Below, one piece after another: positions 1-7,039 of a stretch of 31,691 nucleotides of DNA (the stretch's first letter is position 1; each line of letters opens with the position of its first letter). The translations under genes were made by a program, and so were the position numbers. Where the stretch lies: assembly GCA_040766985.1 (NCBI GenBank), contig JAXGPL010000024.1, positions 1 through 31,691 on the forward strand, written 5' to 3'. The notes under the pieces are model-generated. The model was not told the DNA's origin. It saw only the letters and a list, made by a program, of their open reading frames with translations, and made no database searches. This stretch comes from JAXGPL01 sp040766985 (lineage in GTDB: Bacteria; Bacillota; Sulfobacillia; JAUYEG01).

Positions 1-268
1 GCCAGCCCTGTCGTGATGGTCCCCTCGGTTCCGTCGAGCAGCACGGCACGCACACGCCGGTGGGCGATTACCTCGCGACCGAGGTAATCGCGCTGCGTGT
101 CGCGGAGCGCACCGGGGCCTGTTCACGCCCACCCTGCCTTTTGGCTACTCGGAAACCCACCGCGGCTTCCCGGGCACCCTGACATACCGCCCGGAAACCT
201 TCCGCTCCACGCTCGAAGACCTGACCGACTGCCTGCTTGAGGTCGGGGTCGATCGCGAGTTGAGCTGA
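1..268 (+). pseudogene. Creatininase-family amidohydrolase remnant (5' cut by window, frameshifted, 3' truncated)
   Basis: Three reading frames, joined in order, give a recognisable N-terminal half of a creatininase-family protein. It runs VVMVP, then GSVEQHGTHTPVGDY (the family's GSxEQHGxHLPxGTD metal-binding region), then FTPTLPFGYSETHRGFPGT (the PxxxYGxSxEHxxFPGT block). One base is missing near 22-26 in a C run and one near 117-121 (GCC-TG). The frame ends at TGA 266-268 after DRELS, before the NGHGGN block and the C-terminal half expected of a protein of about 240 residues. The stop codon lies in the first copy of a 32-bp tandem repeat, so the 3' end appears replaced by the repeat. Family members are metal-dependent amidohydrolases of creatinine, pterin or formamide substrates; the substrate here cannot be told. 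The gene starts outside the window. Confidence 0.75.
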
Positions 269-406
269 GGTGCACAATGCGGTGCCGGGGCCGGTGCTGA
301 GGAACACAATGCGGTGCCGGGGCCGGTGCCGAGGAGCACAATGCGGTGGCGCGGCCGGTGCCGAGGAGCACAATATGGTGCCGCGGCCGGTGCCGAGAAG
401 CACAAT
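264..406. repeat. 32-bp tandem repeat, about 4.5 units
   Basis: The core CACAAT recurs exactly every 32 bp at 273, 305, 337, 369 and 401. It is preceded each time by a variant of GGGCCGGTGCCGAGGAG. The first copy starts at 264 (GCTGAGG, in register with 296) and contains the stop codon of the creatininase remnant. Units differ at a few positions (GCGG or TATGG after CACAAT; GGGG, GCGC or GCGG in the middle), so the array is not perfectly homogenised. No coding role is evident. Confidence 0.9.
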
Positions 407-459
407 TCAAAGCGACCTGAGGCGAGAGGCGCGGGCAGGTGCCGCCCGGGTACGTCAGT

Positions 460-723
460 CTAGAGCCCACAGGTCAATACTGTGCATGCGGCTCCAGAAT
501 CGTGAAGCTGGCCTGCGCGCGGGCATTGAGTTCCTGCCTCGGCCTGGCCCGTGGAGAGACCCTGGCTCTCCAGAAACCGCACCACCATCGCACCGTCCGA
601 ATCGGCGCGTTTCCGTACGTTCTTTGCCCTATCCAACCAGCCTCGTCGTAGAAATTGGATAGCCGGCGCGGACGGCGACTTGATGAGGTTTCCGATAACG
701 GTGCGAGTCGCGCACTTCTGCAT
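460..723 (-). CDS. Small hypothetical ORF, doubtful
   Basis: An 87-codon ORF starts at an ATG preceded by a fair ribosome binding site (CTGGAGGGACCAAT). The first 55 residues are basic and look protein-like (RRGWLDRAKNVRKRADSDG, then MVVRFLESQGLS). The tail is Cys- and Gly-rich and less convincing. After a frame change near GLS, an alternative reading gives RQELNARAQASFTILEPHAQ and a stop, which looks more natural, so the gene may carry a frameshift like several others here. I do not recognise a family. It may equally be a remnant of the tract between the creatininase fragment and hicB. The stretch 269-800 holds only the tandem repeat and this ORF. Confidence 0.3.
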   Translation of the reverse strand: MQKCATRTVIGNLIKSPSAPAIQFLRRGWLDRAKNVRKRADSDGAMVVRFLESQGLSTGQAEAGTQCPRAGQLHDSGAACTVLTCGL

Positions 724-800
724 ATTGGTCCCTCCAGCAGCCGACTGGCTACAGGACGTCTGCGGCCCGGTACGGGTGAAGAGGTGGAACTGCGTCTAGG

Positions 801-1226
801 TCAGAGTGACTCCTGTGTCTCGGCATCTCGGGTGGCGATGTGGTAATGATTCACCTGTGTAGGGGCTCTGCGTTCTCCGATGCCCATTGCGAGCAACTCA
901 TAGCAGAGATGATTGAGGCTTACCCCCTCGGCCTTGGCTCGATCCGAAAGAGCCTTGTGCAGTGACGATGTAACCCTCACCACAAAGCGACCACTGAACT
1001 CGCGAGGCACATCCGAGAGAGGAAGCGGAAGCGCCTCACCATCCTCTTCCGCAACCTCGACATACATCGTGGCGACTGCATCAAGCTCGCCCATTGCGGC
1101 TTCAGGGGTCTGCCCGTATGCACGGCATCCGTCTAGTTGCGGAATGTGGGCCAGCCAGAGGTTGTCGTTATCGGGTCCCAGCTTTCGCAAGGCTACCTCG
1201 TAACGCTCCCATGGCTTAGTATGCAA
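801..1226 (-). CDS. hicB: HicB-family antitoxin
   Basis: 141 residues, near the usual length of long HicB antitoxins. The N-terminal part (about residues 7-65) is the degenerate RNase-H-like HicB fold: YEVALRKLG, LWLAHIPQLDGCRAYGQTPEAAM. The C-terminal part (about 80-120) is the ribbon-helix-helix-type HicB domain: SGRFVVRVTSSLHKALSDRA, then GVSLNHLCYELLAMGIG. HicB neutralises the HicA mRNA interferase and represses its own operon through the C-terminal domain. The start is TTG, about 10 nt after GAGGAGG and just downstream of the hicA stop, so order and spacing match a hicA-hicB operon on the minus strand. The partner hicA appears frameshifted, which would leave HicB as an orphan repressor if the frameshift is real. 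Confidence 0.85.
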   Translation of the reverse strand: MHTKPWERYEVALRKLGPDNDNLWLAHIPQLDGCRAYGQTPEAAMGELDAVATMYVEVAEEDGEALPLPLSDVPREFSGRFVVRVTSSLHKALSDRAKAEGVSLNHLCYELLAMGIGERRAPTQVNHYHIATRDAETQESL

Positions 1227-1231
1227 TGGCT

Positions 1232-1506
1232 TCAGTCCTCCTCGAGAAGGGCATCTGACCTGTCTATCTGCTCCAACACCTGCCGAGCGCTACCACCGGC
1301 AGAAGGGCCGGTCCATGAATACAGATTGTCGCCACTGATGCCCGAGTCATGGGGCGCTTGTAGAATCTGTGTTTTCTAGCACGTCTGTGTTCAAAACCAT
1401 GTCGGGTTAGTATCCAGTGAGCATCGGATTCCCGCCAATCCGTAACATTGCTGCGGAGTGACGCCTCGCGCTTGTCATCTGACGGCAACCGGCAGAACAC
1501 CTCCAC
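1232..1506 (-). pseudogene. hicA: HicA-like mRNA interferase, frameshifted
   Basis: Reading from GTG 1506, the segment DWRESDAHWILTRHGFEHRR followed by HRFYKR and SVATICIHGP resembles the HicA core (helix, LxxxGFxxxRxxGSHHxFxR, then a VxVPxH strand). The frame then runs into unrelated residues. The minus-one frame gives ARQVLEQIDRSDALLEED and stops at TGA 1232-1234, only 5 nt before the hicB start. This is a typical HicA C-terminal helix (TLRxILxQxGIS). Adding one base near 1300 restores a single ORF. HicA is a double-stranded-RNA-binding-domain ribonuclease cleaving mRNAs. The call rests on this weak similarity plus position next to hicB. The catalytic His would be the one in ARKHRFYK. Confidence 0.5.
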
Positions 1507-1543
1507 TGGCTACCGCCGGGCCACCCTCGATCGATACGGGTAG

Positions 1544-1572
1544 TATAGTATGCGATACTGACGCCGGTAACC
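1544..1572 (-). promoter_or_regulatory. Candidate hicAB promoter and operator-like inverted repeat
   Basis: On the minus strand TTACCG, 17 bp, then TATACT lies about 40 bp upstream of the hicA start. The -10 matches well, the -35 poorly. Between them lies GTATCGCATAC, an inverted repeat with a 3-bp centre, placed where a self-regulating HicB could bind. The rest of 1507-1733 shows no other gene. Confidence 0.35.
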
Positions 1573-1733
1573 CTCTAATCGTGCCCATCGCCAAGGAGAC
1601 TTAACAGATCGTTCGGTGTGCGTTCGGGGCTAATTACAGAATCTAGGATATCACCCTTGTGGAGTCAGCACTAGTGGCATCGATGGAGACACCGTGTGCA
1701 GGTCTGAGCTTGCGCCGTTGACAGTCGAGGTGG

Positions 1734-2801
1734 CTAGGCTCGCCGCCGCTTGGCAGCTAGCTGCCGGAACAGGTCGATCTCCTCCGCGGTCAGGTTGCGC
1801 GGCAACTCGACCTTGACGCGGACCATCTCGTCGCCGGGGGAGCCTGCCCGAAGCGATGGTAGGCCCTGCCCCTTGAGGCGGAAGATCTGGCCGTTTTGGG
1901 TTTCCGGGGGAATCGCCATGTCCGCGCGGCCACTGATGGTCGGCACGACGATCTTGCCGCCCAGGACTGCGTCGTAGAGGCTGACGGGCGCCTCCGTCCA
2001 GAGGTCGTCGCCGCGGGCCTCGAAGATGGGGTGCGGCCGGAGCTTGACTACGAAGTAAAGGTCGCCGGCCTGGGCGCCGCCTTTGCCGCGACCACCCTCG
2101 CCTGCAATGCGTAACTTGGAGCCGTCGCGGACACCTGCCGGGATCTTGACATCGAGACGCCGGACGCGGCGGGCGCCGGTTTCGTCCGTAGTGGTAAGCT
2201 CGAGCGAACGCTGCCCGCCCATGGCGGCCTCTTCGAGCGTGACCTCCAACTCGTGCTCCAAGTCCTGACCCGCCGTAGATGTGGTGGAGTAGGTTGCGCC
2301 CGGAAAGTCGCCGTAGCACACACCACGCCCAAGACCGCCCTGCTGGACACCACCGAGGTCGCCGAAGAACGCGCGGAAAAGTCGCTGAAACCGCCGAGGT
2401 CACCAAGGTCTCCCGCCTGCGCCCCGCCGGGGCCTCGCCAGGAACACCCGCCAACCGCCGGCCTCAGTCGGCCCGCCCGCTGCCCCGCCGCGGCCCGCCG
2501 CCTGGCGGAACCACTCTTCATACGGCGTGCCTTGGGCCTGGTACTGCTGCCAGTTGGCGCCGAGTTGGTCGTAGCGCGCGCGCTTGTTCTGGTCGCTGAG
2601 GACCTGGTATGCCTCATTAACCTCCTTGAAGCGAGACTCGGCCGACTTGTCGCCCGGGTTGACGTCAGGGTGGTACTTGCGGGCCAGACGGCGATAGGCT
2701 TTCTTGATCTCGTCCTCGGTGGCTTCGCGCCTCACGCCCAGGACCTCGTAGTAATCCTTGAAATCGACAGCGGCCAGTCTGCTCACCCCTCCGTGGCACA
2801 T
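1734..2801 (-). pseudogene. DnaJ/CbpA-type co-chaperone, frameshifted
   Basis: Type II Hsp40: an N-terminal J-domain (DYYEVLGVRREATEDEIKKA, RKYHPDVNPGD with the HPD motif, AYQVLSD), a Gly/Phe-rich linker, no zinc-finger CxxCxGxG repeats, and a complete C-terminal substrate-binding domain (DVKIPAGVRDGSKLRIAGEG, GDLYFVVKLRPHPIFEARGDD). The J-domain frame stops at 2400. The linker continues in a second frame (GDLGDLGGFSDF), and the C-terminal domain is in a third from about 2375. The second shift is repaired by one T in a TTTT run; the first needs a net one-base gain or two-base loss near 2420-2450. The protein stimulates DnaK ATPase. The start is uncertain: ATG 2801 has no SD, while GTG 2786 and CTG 2777 lie at or after GGAGGGG. 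It follows hsp20 on the same strand, with a hairpin region between. Confidence 0.85.
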
Positions 2802-2871
2802 GGAAACCCTGAATCCGTCAATCTGCTCCCAAGACTCTAGACCCTGCTACTTACACTGCTCTGATATGCCG

Positions 2872-2908
2872 AACCATTGAGCGTGGGTGTAAGCCACGCT
2901 CAATGGTT
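2872..2908. repeat. Perfect 15-bp inverted repeat between hsp20 and dnaJ
   Basis: AACCATTGAGCGTGG (2872-2886) and its exact reverse complement (2894-2908) flank a 7-nt loop. No T run follows on either strand, so it is not a standard intrinsic terminator. It sits about 70 bp upstream of dnaJ and 100 bp downstream of hsp20. It may be a stable RNA hairpin limiting readthrough or an operator. It does not match CIRCE (TTAGCACTC-N9-GAGTGCTAA) or the HAIR consensus. Confidence 0.8.
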
Positions 2909-2961
2909 GGACCTCGCAACTCCACTCGAGGGCGCACACTGCGGCAGTCCGCCGGGCCGGG

Positions 2962-2987
2962 CCGAGGTGCCTCGGGCCTACGGCCCG
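2962..2987 (-). terminator. Paired short hairpins after hsp20
   Basis: Two overlapping GC-rich hairpins lie 20-45 bp downstream of the hsp20 stop: CCGAGG-TG-CCTCGG (2962-2975) and CGGGCC-TAC-GGCCCG (2973-2987). They share bases, so only one can form at a time. No U tract is present, so termination is only possible, not shown. Confidence 0.35.
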
Positions 2988-3006
2988 CGGACTCCTACGC
3001 CGTATG

Positions 3007-3450
3007 CTACTCGACGCTGACCTCGATTTCCTTGGGCTTGACCTGCTCAGCCTTTGGCATGTGGACCTCCAGCAGGCCATCCTTGTAGGTGGCGCGCACC
3101 TCTTCGGAGACCACCGGCAGATTGAGGGTAAACGACCGCACAAACTGGCCGAAACGCCTCTCGACACGCACGTAGTTGCGGTCCTCGGTCCTCGCCTCCT
3201 GCTCGCGCTTGCCGCTGATCGTCAACTGGTCACCGACGAGGTGGATCTTGACGTCCTTGGGGTTGATCCCCGGCGCCTCGAGGTGGACGACGATCTCGTC
3301 CTTGGTCTCATAAATGTCCACCGGGACCGGCCAGCTGGAAGTGCTCATCTCCATCGGGCGCTCGCCCCGCACGGTGTCCTCGAACATGCGGTTGATGTTC
3401 TCACGAAGGGCCATGAAATCTCGATAGGGATCCCAAGCTCTCAGAGACAT
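3007..3450 (-). CDS. Small heat-shock protein, Hsp20/alpha-crystallin family
   Basis: 147 residues, standard length. The N-terminal arm is about 45 residues. The alpha-crystallin domain runs from about 43 to 135 (VPVDIYETKDEIVVHLEAPG, KIHLVGDQLTISGKR, RVERRFGQFVRSFTLNLP, and the family motif YKDGLLEVHMPK). The C-terminal tail ends in an IxV-type motif (KEIEVSVE). Such proteins form ATP-independent oligomers holding unfolded proteins. The ATG at 3450 follows AGGAGGT by 6 nt. A good SigA-type promoter lies 65-95 bp upstream, and the 5' UTR starts with a hairpin whose loop complements the SD, suggesting translation control by temperature. The gene sits upstream of a dnaJ-type gene on the same strand. 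Confidence 0.95.
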   Translation of the reverse strand: MSLRAWDPYRDFMALRENINRMFEDTVRGERPMEMSTSSWPVPVDIYETKDEIVVHLEAPGINPKDVKIHLVGDQLTISGKREQEARTEDRNYVRVERRFGQFVRSFTLNLPVVSEEVRATYKDGLLEVHMPKAEQVKPKEIEVSVE

Positions 3451-3490
3451 TGCTGTACCTCCTCAACAGATTGGGTTGGTTAGTTTTAGG

Positions 3491-3512
3491 CTGCCCGCGG
3501 AGGTGCGGGCAG
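3491..3512 (-). promoter_or_regulatory. 5' UTR hairpin with anti-SD loop (candidate RNA thermometer)
   Basis: On the transcript strand CTGCCCGC-ACCTCC-GCGGGCAG forms a perfect 8-bp stem with a 6-nt loop. The loop ACCUCC is the exact complement of GGAGGU within the hsp20 SD (plus-strand 3457-3462), some 30 nt downstream. Given the promoter position, the hairpin lies at the very 5' end of the mRNA. A loop-SD pseudoknot would hide the ribosome site until melted. The fold is inferred; the sequence complementarity is direct. Confidence 0.55.
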
Positions 3513-3516
3513 TTTC

Positions 3517-3546
3517 ATTCTAGGCAACTTGGGGGTCCTTTGTCAA
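3517..3546 (-). promoter_or_regulatory. SigA-type promoter of hsp20
   Basis: A perfect TTGACA -35 box (plus-strand TGTCAA 3541-3546) and TAGAAT -10 box (plus-strand ATTCTA 3517-3522) are separated by 18 bp. The expected transcription start is near 3510, about 60 nt upstream of the ATG. No CIRCE element is seen. Confidence 0.75.
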
Positions 3547-4129
3547 GTAAGTTGTTAGACCTGCAATATGTCTTTTGTCTGCCCGAGAACATATCCCTGC
3601 TAGGCACAACAGGCAATCTCTTATTGCAGAAACCGCACCTTCCACGCCGAACCATACCGCATTCCCGCGGACCGTTGCCGCCTACTACCCCGTCACCGTA
3701 TACCTCGGGGCGGGCTGGCTGGCGTGGGCATTGGGGCCTGAAACACCCCGATCGAGCGGGAACCGAGGCTCGCGGTGACCTGGTTTCTGAGAACACGGTC
3801 ACCAAACAACCTTCAGGAGCCTTGATGGTCGATTCGGGGCCCTATTCTGCAGAACTGTGATCCAAATCAACCAGGTTTCCGCGAAACCTGGTCGCCCCGC
3901 GACCACCTCCTCGCATACCCGGGGCCCCCGCCACCGCCTACCGGCCCCCCATGCCACCACGTACCGGGCCCCCGCCACCGCCCACCGGGCCACAACCGCC
4001 GCCCGCCCCACTCGGCCTACCGCGCTACCCCGTCCCCCGCCTGAAGGGAACCCGCTCCGAAGCCGGGAAACCCCAGGTTACCGGACAACTCCAACATCCT
4101 CGCACTACCGCAAAGGGGGACCGTTACCA
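3547..4129. other. Long intergenic region with C-rich leader
   Basis: No convincing gene. A perfect inverted repeat of 9-bp arms (ACCAGGTTT-CCGCG-AAACCTGGT) lies at 3870-3892. From about 3894 to 4060 the plus strand is very rich in C and poor in G, with a 17-bp direct repeat GGGCCCCCGCCACCGCC at 3922-3938 and 3966-3982. In the leader RNA of the following S9 gene this would be an unstructured C-rich stretch, the composition favoured by Rho. An ORF stays open through it in frame with the S9 gene from 3857, but its proline-rich sequence looks non-genic. Confidence 0.6.
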
Positions 4130-6355
4130 GTGATCAAGCGCTTGATCGAGCCCAAGGACTTGGGGCTGCTTAAGGCGCCGGGGGACCCGCAGCTCTCGCC
4201 GGATGGGCGATGGGCGGCATGGGTCCTGCAGACGCCCGACGTGAAGGACGACCGCAACCGAACGGACATCTGGCTGGGGAGAGCCGACGGGTCGCAGCCC
4301 GCCAGGCCATTGACCTCCTCGGGACGGGATCGCCACCCGCGGTGGTCCCCTGATGGCACGACGCTGTCCTTTGTCAGCGAGCGCAGTGGGAAGCCGCAGA
4401 TCTGGTTGACGATTCGCATTGACGGCGGCGAAGCATGGCATCTGCCAACCGAACAGGCCGTTGGGACGCCGGCCGTCTGGTCTCCGGATGGTGGCAGGCT
4501 GGCCTTCGGATCCCGGGTCTTCTCACACGATGACGGCTGGGTACCTTACCCTGGCGCGCCCGCCGGCGACCGTGAACGGGCCCTGGCGCAGGCACGGCAG
4601 GAGGAGCGGCGGACCCGGGACGACGACCGCGAGCGGCAGGACCGTATGGAGCAGGACGGCGACAGCGGCAAGGACGGCGACAGCGGCAAGGACGGCCGCA
4701 ACGGCAAGGACGGTGGCAAGGGCACGGACGAGCGGATCAGTGACGTCAAAGTGATCACGCGGCTCAAGTACCGCTTTGATGGTATCGGTTACTTCGGCGA
4801 CCGCCGGAGCCAGCTGTTCGTGGTACCGGTCACGGCCCCCGGGGATCCCGCCCCGGCAGTGCGGCAGCTTACCTTTGGCGACTACGACCACGAACAGGCC
4901 GCCTGGATGCCGGACGGCCGGCTGGTGTACGTTGCGGTCCGCCGCGAGGACGCGGACAACCGTGACGGCATGGACCTGTGGCTGGCGGATCCGGACGCGG
5001 GTTCGACCAAACTGCTGTACGAGGGCGACGGCCCGGTCAACACCCCGTCGCCGTCGCCCGACGGCAAGGCTATCGCGTTTCTGGGGCATGACTGTTATGC
5101 GTGCCGGTCGACGACGGTTTCCGCATACGCCATCCCCTTCCGTCCCGACGGGGCGCCATTGGGGCAGAAGGACGCCGCCAACCTGACGGGTGGGGCTGAC
5201 CGGCCGGCCGGCAATCCGATCTCCTCCGATGTCCGGTACATGTCGCCGCCGACTCCGGCGCGATGGGCGGGCGACAGCAAGGCGATTTACTACTTGCTGG
5301 GCAATCGCGGGCACACCGTGTTGATCAGGGCGGACCTTCCTGCCGGCTTCGGGGCCCTAGGCGGCACCGCAGCCGCGAGCCCCGGCAAGCCTGTTGTGGT
5401 GCTGGGCGGTCCGGGGCGGGTGGTTTCCGACATCGACGTCGCGGCCGGCAGGCTAGTATACGTCTCTGAAACCCCTTCCCAACCCGCTGACATCTTCAGC
5501 TGCGCCGTCGCCGACCCGGCCGGGACCGAGGTCCGGCTGAGTCACGCAAACGACGCCCTGTTGGCAGAGCTTGACCTTGCGCCCGTGCAGACCTTCACTT
5601 ACAAGGGCCCCGACGAATGGGACATTGAAGGTTTTCTGATGCGGCCGCCGGCAAGCGCCGGGGCGGAGGCGCCGTACCCGACCGTGCTGTTCATTCACGG
5701 CGGTCCGCACGGCGTGTACGGAGAGTCGTTCATGTTCCAGTGTCAGGTCCACGCGGCGGCCGGAATGGCCGTAGTCTATACCAACCCGCGCGGCAGCCAG
5801 GACTACGGCCAGGAATTCGCCCGCGCAGTCGCGAGCGACTGGGGCGGCAAGGACTACGAGGACATCATGGCGGGCGTCGACCACCTGATCGCGCAGGGCG
5901 TTGCGGATCCCAACCGGCTCGGCATCACCGGCTGGAGCTATGGCGGCTACATGACATCGTGGGCGATCACCCAGACCAACCGGTTCAAGGCGGCGGTGGC
6001 GGGCGCGATCATCTACAACCGGCACAACTTCTGGGGCACCAGCGATATCGGGTACAACTTCGGGACCTGGCAGTTCGGGGGCACTCCGTGGGAAAACGAG
6101 GCCACGCTGCTTGAACGTTCGGCCGTCAAACATGTCGCCAACGTGACTACCCCGTTGTTGCTCCTGCACGGAGAGGCCGACCTGCGCTGCCCGATCGAGC
6201 AGGCAGAGCAGTACTTCGCGACGATAAGGTACCGGGGCGGCAATGCGGTGATGGTAAGGTACCCGGGCGAGTACCATGGTTTCCAGAAACCAAGCCACAA
6301 AGAAGACCGGTTCGCACGCAGCAGGGCCTGGTTTGAGCACTACCTGAAGAAGTAA
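4130..6355 (+). CDS. S9-family prolyl oligopeptidase / acylaminoacyl-peptidase-like
   Basis: 741 residues. The N-terminal half is a TolB/PD40-type beta-propeller (repeats with LSPDGRWAAWVL, WSPDGTTLSFVSE, WSPDGGRLAFGS). The C-terminal alpha/beta hydrolase (about 500-741) has an oxyanion region FIHGGPHG, nucleophile in GITGWSYGGYMTS (Ser603), Asp in HGEADLRCP (Asp684) and His in YPGEYHGF (His716). Such enzymes cleave short peptides or acylated N-terminal residues; no signal peptide is seen, so it is probably cytoplasmic. A hydrophilic insert between propeller blades carries repeated GKDG units (nucleotides 4660-4722). I chose GTG 4130 because AAGGGGG precedes it by about 10 nt and homology starts there; the frame is open upstream to 3857. 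It is probably a single-gene unit ending at a strong hairpin. Confidence 0.93.
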   Translation: MIKRLIEPKDLGLLKAPGDPQLSPDGRWAAWVLQTPDVKDDRNRTDIWLGRADGSQPARPLTSSGRDRHPRWSPDGTTLSFVSERSGKPQIWLTIRIDGGEAWHLPTEQAVGTPAVWSPDGGRLAFGSRVFSHDDGWVPYPGAPAGDRERALAQARQEERRTRDDDRERQDRMEQDGDSGKDGDSGKDGRNGKDGGKGTDERISDVKVITRLKYRFDGIGYFGDRRSQLFVVPVTAPGDPAPAVRQLTFGDYDHEQAAWMPDGRLVYVAVRREDADNRDGMDLWLADPDAGSTKLLYEGDGPVNTPSPSPDGKAIAFLGHDCYACRSTTVSAYAIPFRPDGAPLGQKDAANLTGGADRPAGNPISSDVRYMSPPTPARWAGDSKAIYYLLGNRGHTVLIRADLPAGFGALGGTAAASPGKPVVVLGGPGRVVSDIDVAAGRLVYVSETPSQPADIFSCAVADPAGTEVRLSHANDALLAELDLAPVQTFTYKGPDEWDIEGFLMRPPASAGAEAPYPTVLFIHGGPHGVYGESFMFQCQVHAAAGMAVVYTNPRGSQDYGQEFARAVASDWGGKDYEDIMAGVDHLIAQGVADPNRLGITGWSYGGYMTSWAITQTNRFKAAVAGAIIYNRHNFWGTSDIGYNFGTWQFGGTPWENEATLLERSAVKHVANVTTPLLLLHGEADLRCPIEQAEQYFATIRYRGGNAVMVRYPGEYHGFQKPSHKEDRFARSRAWFEHYLKK

Positions 6356-6400
6356 GCCCGCAGGATGTCAGGATGTAGCCTGCGTCCGCCGGTAATGGAA

Positions 6401-6429
6401 GGCCGGGCCGGGATAATCCCGGCCCGGCC
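6401..6429. terminator. Bidirectional hairpin between convergent genes
   Basis: A perfect 13-bp stem (GGCCGGGCCGGGA and its complement) closes a 3-nt loop TAA. It lies between the convergent S9 gene and the small membrane protein gene. No clear T run follows on either strand, so termination strength is uncertain. Confidence 0.6.
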
Positions 6430-6474
6430 CGGACCGGCCCGGCGCTATTGGCCGCAGCTCACGCAGCAGTGCCG

Positions 6475-6843
6475 CTAGCTGTCGAGCGCTCTTGCGCCCC
6501 GCCAGTGATAGCGGTAGATCGGGTACGCGATCACGATCAGAACCGCGGACTGGATCAGCCGACGCCAACGCCAGTAGAGGTTCTGCCTGACCTGATCTTC
6601 GTATTGCTTTTCGACTTCTTCCTGCGCCCAGCGCGCAATCTCGTCCTCCGTGGCATTCGGGTACTGCGTGCGCAGCCGCTCGCGCACCATGATCTCCTGG
6701 GAGGGCTTGTCGATATAGGCCCGCGCGGACGGGTCGAACATGTCGATAACGTTGTTGATGAAATTGGCAATGCCGAACACCAGCGTGATGAGCATGATCA
6801 GGCTGACGAGGTAGAAGTAGACCGAACGCACTGACCACTTCAT
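6475..6843 (-). CDS. Small membrane protein, two predicted helices
   Basis: About 122 residues. A first membrane helix near residues 7-30 (YFYLVSLIMLITLVFGIANF) is followed by a hydrophilic, charged middle (MVRERLRTQYPNATEDEIAR, EEVEKQYEDQVRQN) with coiled-coil character. A second helix lies near the C-terminus (LIQSAVLIVIAYPIYRYHW). The layout resembles DUF5671-type proteins, but I cannot assign a family firmly. I start at ATG 6843, 5 nt after AGAGGTG; GTG 6852 is also in frame but too close to its SD. Transcribed away from the M55 operon and convergent with the S9 gene. Confidence 0.75.
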   Translation of the reverse strand: MKWSVRSVYFYLVSLIMLITLVFGIANFINNVIDMFDPSARAYIDKPSQEIMVRERLRTQYPNATEDEIARWAQEEVEKQYEDQVRQNLYWRWRRLIQSAVLIVIAYPIYRYHWRGARALDS

Positions 6844-7039
6844 GCCATTCACCTCTCCCCCTTGCCGAAAGTCGCTCCCCCTGTCTCTCGTGCCGCATTG
6901 AGGCGGCCCGCGCAGGGGGTTGAGCCTAGTTTCTCATACGATGGCCCTGGCAGAAAAGGTCCCTCGCAGGAGCTTATGCAGCGCGGCGCCGAATTCGGAC
7001 TACAGATTGTGCTGCGAACACAGCGAGGAGGCCGGAAAG

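Noticed and set aside
264..406. CRISPR array
   Set aside because: Repeats are directly abutting 32-bp units with no unique spacers, and no cas gene is present.
1651..2454. Long 267-codon minus-strand ORF over the dnaJ region
   Set aside because: It is a GC-rich shadow frame made of Arg/Pro/Gly. Part of the dnaJ linker crosses frames, but the recognisable DnaJ domains are in the other two frames.
2872..2908. CIRCE or HAIR heat-shock operator
   Set aside because: Arm sequence and loop length match neither consensus.
3491..3512. Intrinsic terminator on the plus strand
   Set aside because: No plus-strand gene ends upstream and the following TTTCATTCT is a poor T run; its position at the start of the hsp20 transcript fits better.
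3857..4129. Upstream extension of the S9 peptidase ORF by 91 codons
   Set aside because: The extension is Pro/Thr/Arg-rich low-complexity sequence from a C-rich leader, has no SD at its start, and the protein homology and a good SD begin at GTG 4130.
4523..5314. 263-codon minus-strand ORF opposite the S9 gene
   Set aside because: Antisense to a well-conserved beta-propeller and built of Val/Ala/Arg repeats mirroring the GKDG-coding tract.
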